A program made the position numbers and the translations under genes. Shown one piece after another: positions 31,202 to 32,281 of a stretch of 32,281 bases of DNA; positions within the stretch are counted from its first letter, which is position 1; the number at the start of each line of letters is the position of its first letter. The DNA comes from an uncultured Flavonifractor sp. (GTDB lineage: Bacteria > Bacillota > Clostridia > Oscillospirales > Oscillospiraceae): NCBI RefSeq assembly GCF_944385615.1, contig NZ_CALWXV010000028.1:1-32281 (forward strand). The letters run 5' to 3'. A model generated the notes under the pieces. It made no database searches. It saw only the letters and a program-made list of their open reading frames with translations, and was not told the DNA's origin.

Positions 31202-32281
31202 ATGGGAAAAAAACTGCTGCCCCTGCTGCTCGCCCTTCCGCTGCTGCTCTCCGCCTGCGGCGGTTCGCCGGGACCGGAGGTCTCGCCCACCCCGTCCGCG
31301 CTTCCCACCGCCACGCCTTCTCCGACGGTGGAGCCCACCCCCACCCCCTATAACGGCCCGGTGAACCCACTCACCGGTCTGCCCATCGACGAGGAATGGG
31401 TCAACCGCCGCCCGGTGGCCATCATGCTCAACAATCTGAAGCAGGCCCTGCCACAGCTGGGGCAGTCTCAGGCCGATATCATCTATGAGATCCCCGCCGA
31501 GGGTGGCATCACCCGAATGGTGGGGGTGTACCAGTCGGTGGAGGATGTGGGTACCATCGGCTCCATCCGCTCCGCCCGTCCCTACTATCTGGAGGTAGCC
31601 CTGGGCCATGACGCCATCTTCCTCCATGCCGGCGGCAGTGAGGACGCCTACGCCAAAATCCGCCAGTGGGGGGTCACAGCCCTGGACGCGGTACGGGGTC
31701 CCTACTTGGGCAAAACAGAAAACAGCAACCTGATGTGGCGGGACCCGGTGCGCCGGAAAACCTACAGCCTGGAGCACACGGTGGTCACCACCGGACAGTC
31801 CATTCTGGAACGTCTGCCCACCTATAACATCCGCCTGGACCATAAGGAGGGCTACACCTACGACATGGACTTTGCCGACGACGGCACCCCTGCCGGCGGC
31901 ACGGCGGCCAGCCAGATCACTGTCCCTGTGTCCACCTATAAGACCGGCCGCTTTGTCTATCACGAGGCCACCGGTCAATACGGCGTGGAGGAGTACGGCG
32001 CGCCCTACATAGACGGCAACACCGAGGAGCAGGTGGAAGTAACCAATGTGGTCATCTTGAAAACGGCCTGCCGCAACACTGGCGACGCACTGGGCCACAT
32101 CACGGTGGACCTGTCCAGCGGCGGCAAAGGCTACTTTGCCTGCGGGGGCAAGGTCATCGACCTGACCTGGTCCAAGCAGGCCCCCAGCGGTCAGTTTTAT
32201 TACAGGGACCTGTTGACAAAGGTAACGTATGGGCTGAGAAATCATATTCTCAGCCCATATTTCATCCATAAATACCGCAGA
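31202..32281 (+). CDS. DUF3048 (YerB-like) lipoprotein, incomplete at the right edge
   Basis: The frame is open for 360 codons to the window edge. A signal peptide with lipobox LLSAC (Cys19) is followed by a Pro/Thr linker and the DUF3048 domain from about residue 50 (NPLTGLPID, RPVAIMLNN, QADIIYEIPAEGGITRMVGVYQ, IGSIRSARPYY). The second domain ends with GGKVIDLTWSKQAPSGQFYYRD near residue 336. After that (about 32209 onward) the expected family ending, with a conserved ENGxxLxLxxGKTWI-like stretch, is missing and the DNA becomes AT-rich. The true end is therefore probably replaced or interrupted. Function unknown; extracytoplasmic. AGGAGG precedes the ATG. Confidence 0.88.
   Translation, partial: MGKKLLPLLLALPLLLSACGGSPGPEVSPTPSALPTATPSPTVEPTPTPYNGPVNPLTGLPIDEEWVNRRPVAIMLNNLKQALPQLGQSQADIIYEIPAEGGITRMVGVYQSVEDVGTIGSIRSARPYYLEVALGHDAIFLHAGGSEDAYAKIRQWGVTALDAVRGPYLGKTENSNLMWRDPVRRKTYSLEHTVVTTGQSILERLPTYNIRLDHKEGYTYDMDFADDGTPAGGTAASQITVPVSTYKTGRFVYHEATGQYGVEEYGAPYIDGNTEEQVEVTNVVILKTACRNTGDALGHITVDLSSGGKGYFACGGKVIDLTWSKQAPSGQFYYRDLLTKVTYGLRNHILSPYFIHKYRR
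32228..32259. repeat. 13-bp inverted repeat near the right edge
   Basis: TATGGGCTGAGAA (32228-32240) and TTCTCAGCCCATA (32247-32259) are perfect inverted copies around the 6-base loop ATCATA. It lies inside the anomalous AT-rich end of the lipoprotein frame and may be a terminator or the edge of an inserted element. Confidence 0.8.

Overview
The window looks like the chromosome of a Gram-positive, probably spore-forming gut Clostridium of the Oscillospiraceae type (Flavonifractor/Pseudoflavonifractor-like). The genes are GC-rich with strong AGGAGG ribosome sites. Promoters have TTGACA-17-TATAAT character. The order dGTPase - dnaG - rpoD, HPr with Ser46, DUF4317, DUF4364 and DUF3048 genes, and a BclA-like collagen protein all fit this. 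The taxon is inferred from gene content, not from a marker comparison.

Layout. (1) 1-5390: a HAD phosphatase, a dGTPase-like HD protein, primase (dnaG) and the housekeeping sigma factor (rpoD), all on the + strand. An almost exact extra copy of the rpoD tail lies 200 bp downstream, with a hairpin-rich spacer between the two. (2) 5388-6400: a Crp/Fnr regulator divergent from a 59-residue two-helix membrane protein. (3) 6600-12450: a fructose PTS operon (DeoR-type regulator, 1-phosphofructokinase, EIIABC) followed by ptsH-ptsI, which have their own consensus promoter with a perfect dyad in its spacer. (4) 12484-14475, - strand: an Fe-S DUF362 protein and deoxyribose-phosphate aldolase. (5) 14301-15012: about 700 bp without a gene, AT-rich in its distal part, with a DnaA-box cluster, ending in the promoter of tRNA-Thr(CGT). 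(6) 15138-16109: a collagen-like (Gly-Pro-Thr) protein.

(7) 16238-28231: an amino-sugar/sialic acid locus. A seven-gene - strand operon encodes a CUT1 ABC importer (binding lipoprotein, two permeases, and a UgpC/MsmK-type ATPase last), an N-acetylneuraminate lyase-like aldolase, NagB and NagA. Next to it are an RpiR regulator and an N-acylglucosamine 2-epimerase (- strand). Divergent from these are a ROK-like kinase and an SGNH esterase (+ strand). Together they make a full route: import, lyase to ManNAc plus pyruvate, epimerisation to GlcNAc, phosphorylation, deacetylation and deamination to fructose-6-phosphate. This is the epimerase-before-kinase logic known from Bacteroides, not the NanK/NanE route. 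The substrate is inferred from the enzyme set.

(8) 28287-32281: YesL-like membrane protein, DUF4317 protein, two tRNA-Leu genes (CAG, GAG) with a consensus promoter, a DUF4364 protein, and a DUF3048 lipoprotein that runs off the end. Its last ~70 bases are AT-rich, carry a 13-bp inverted repeat and do not look like the family's C-terminus.

No CRISPR array, recognisable transposase, phage gene or defence system was seen. The most unusual features are the rpoD tail duplication, the complete epimerase-type sialic acid locus with a divergent kinase, the ptsHI operator dyad, the DnaA-box cluster and the disrupted right end.
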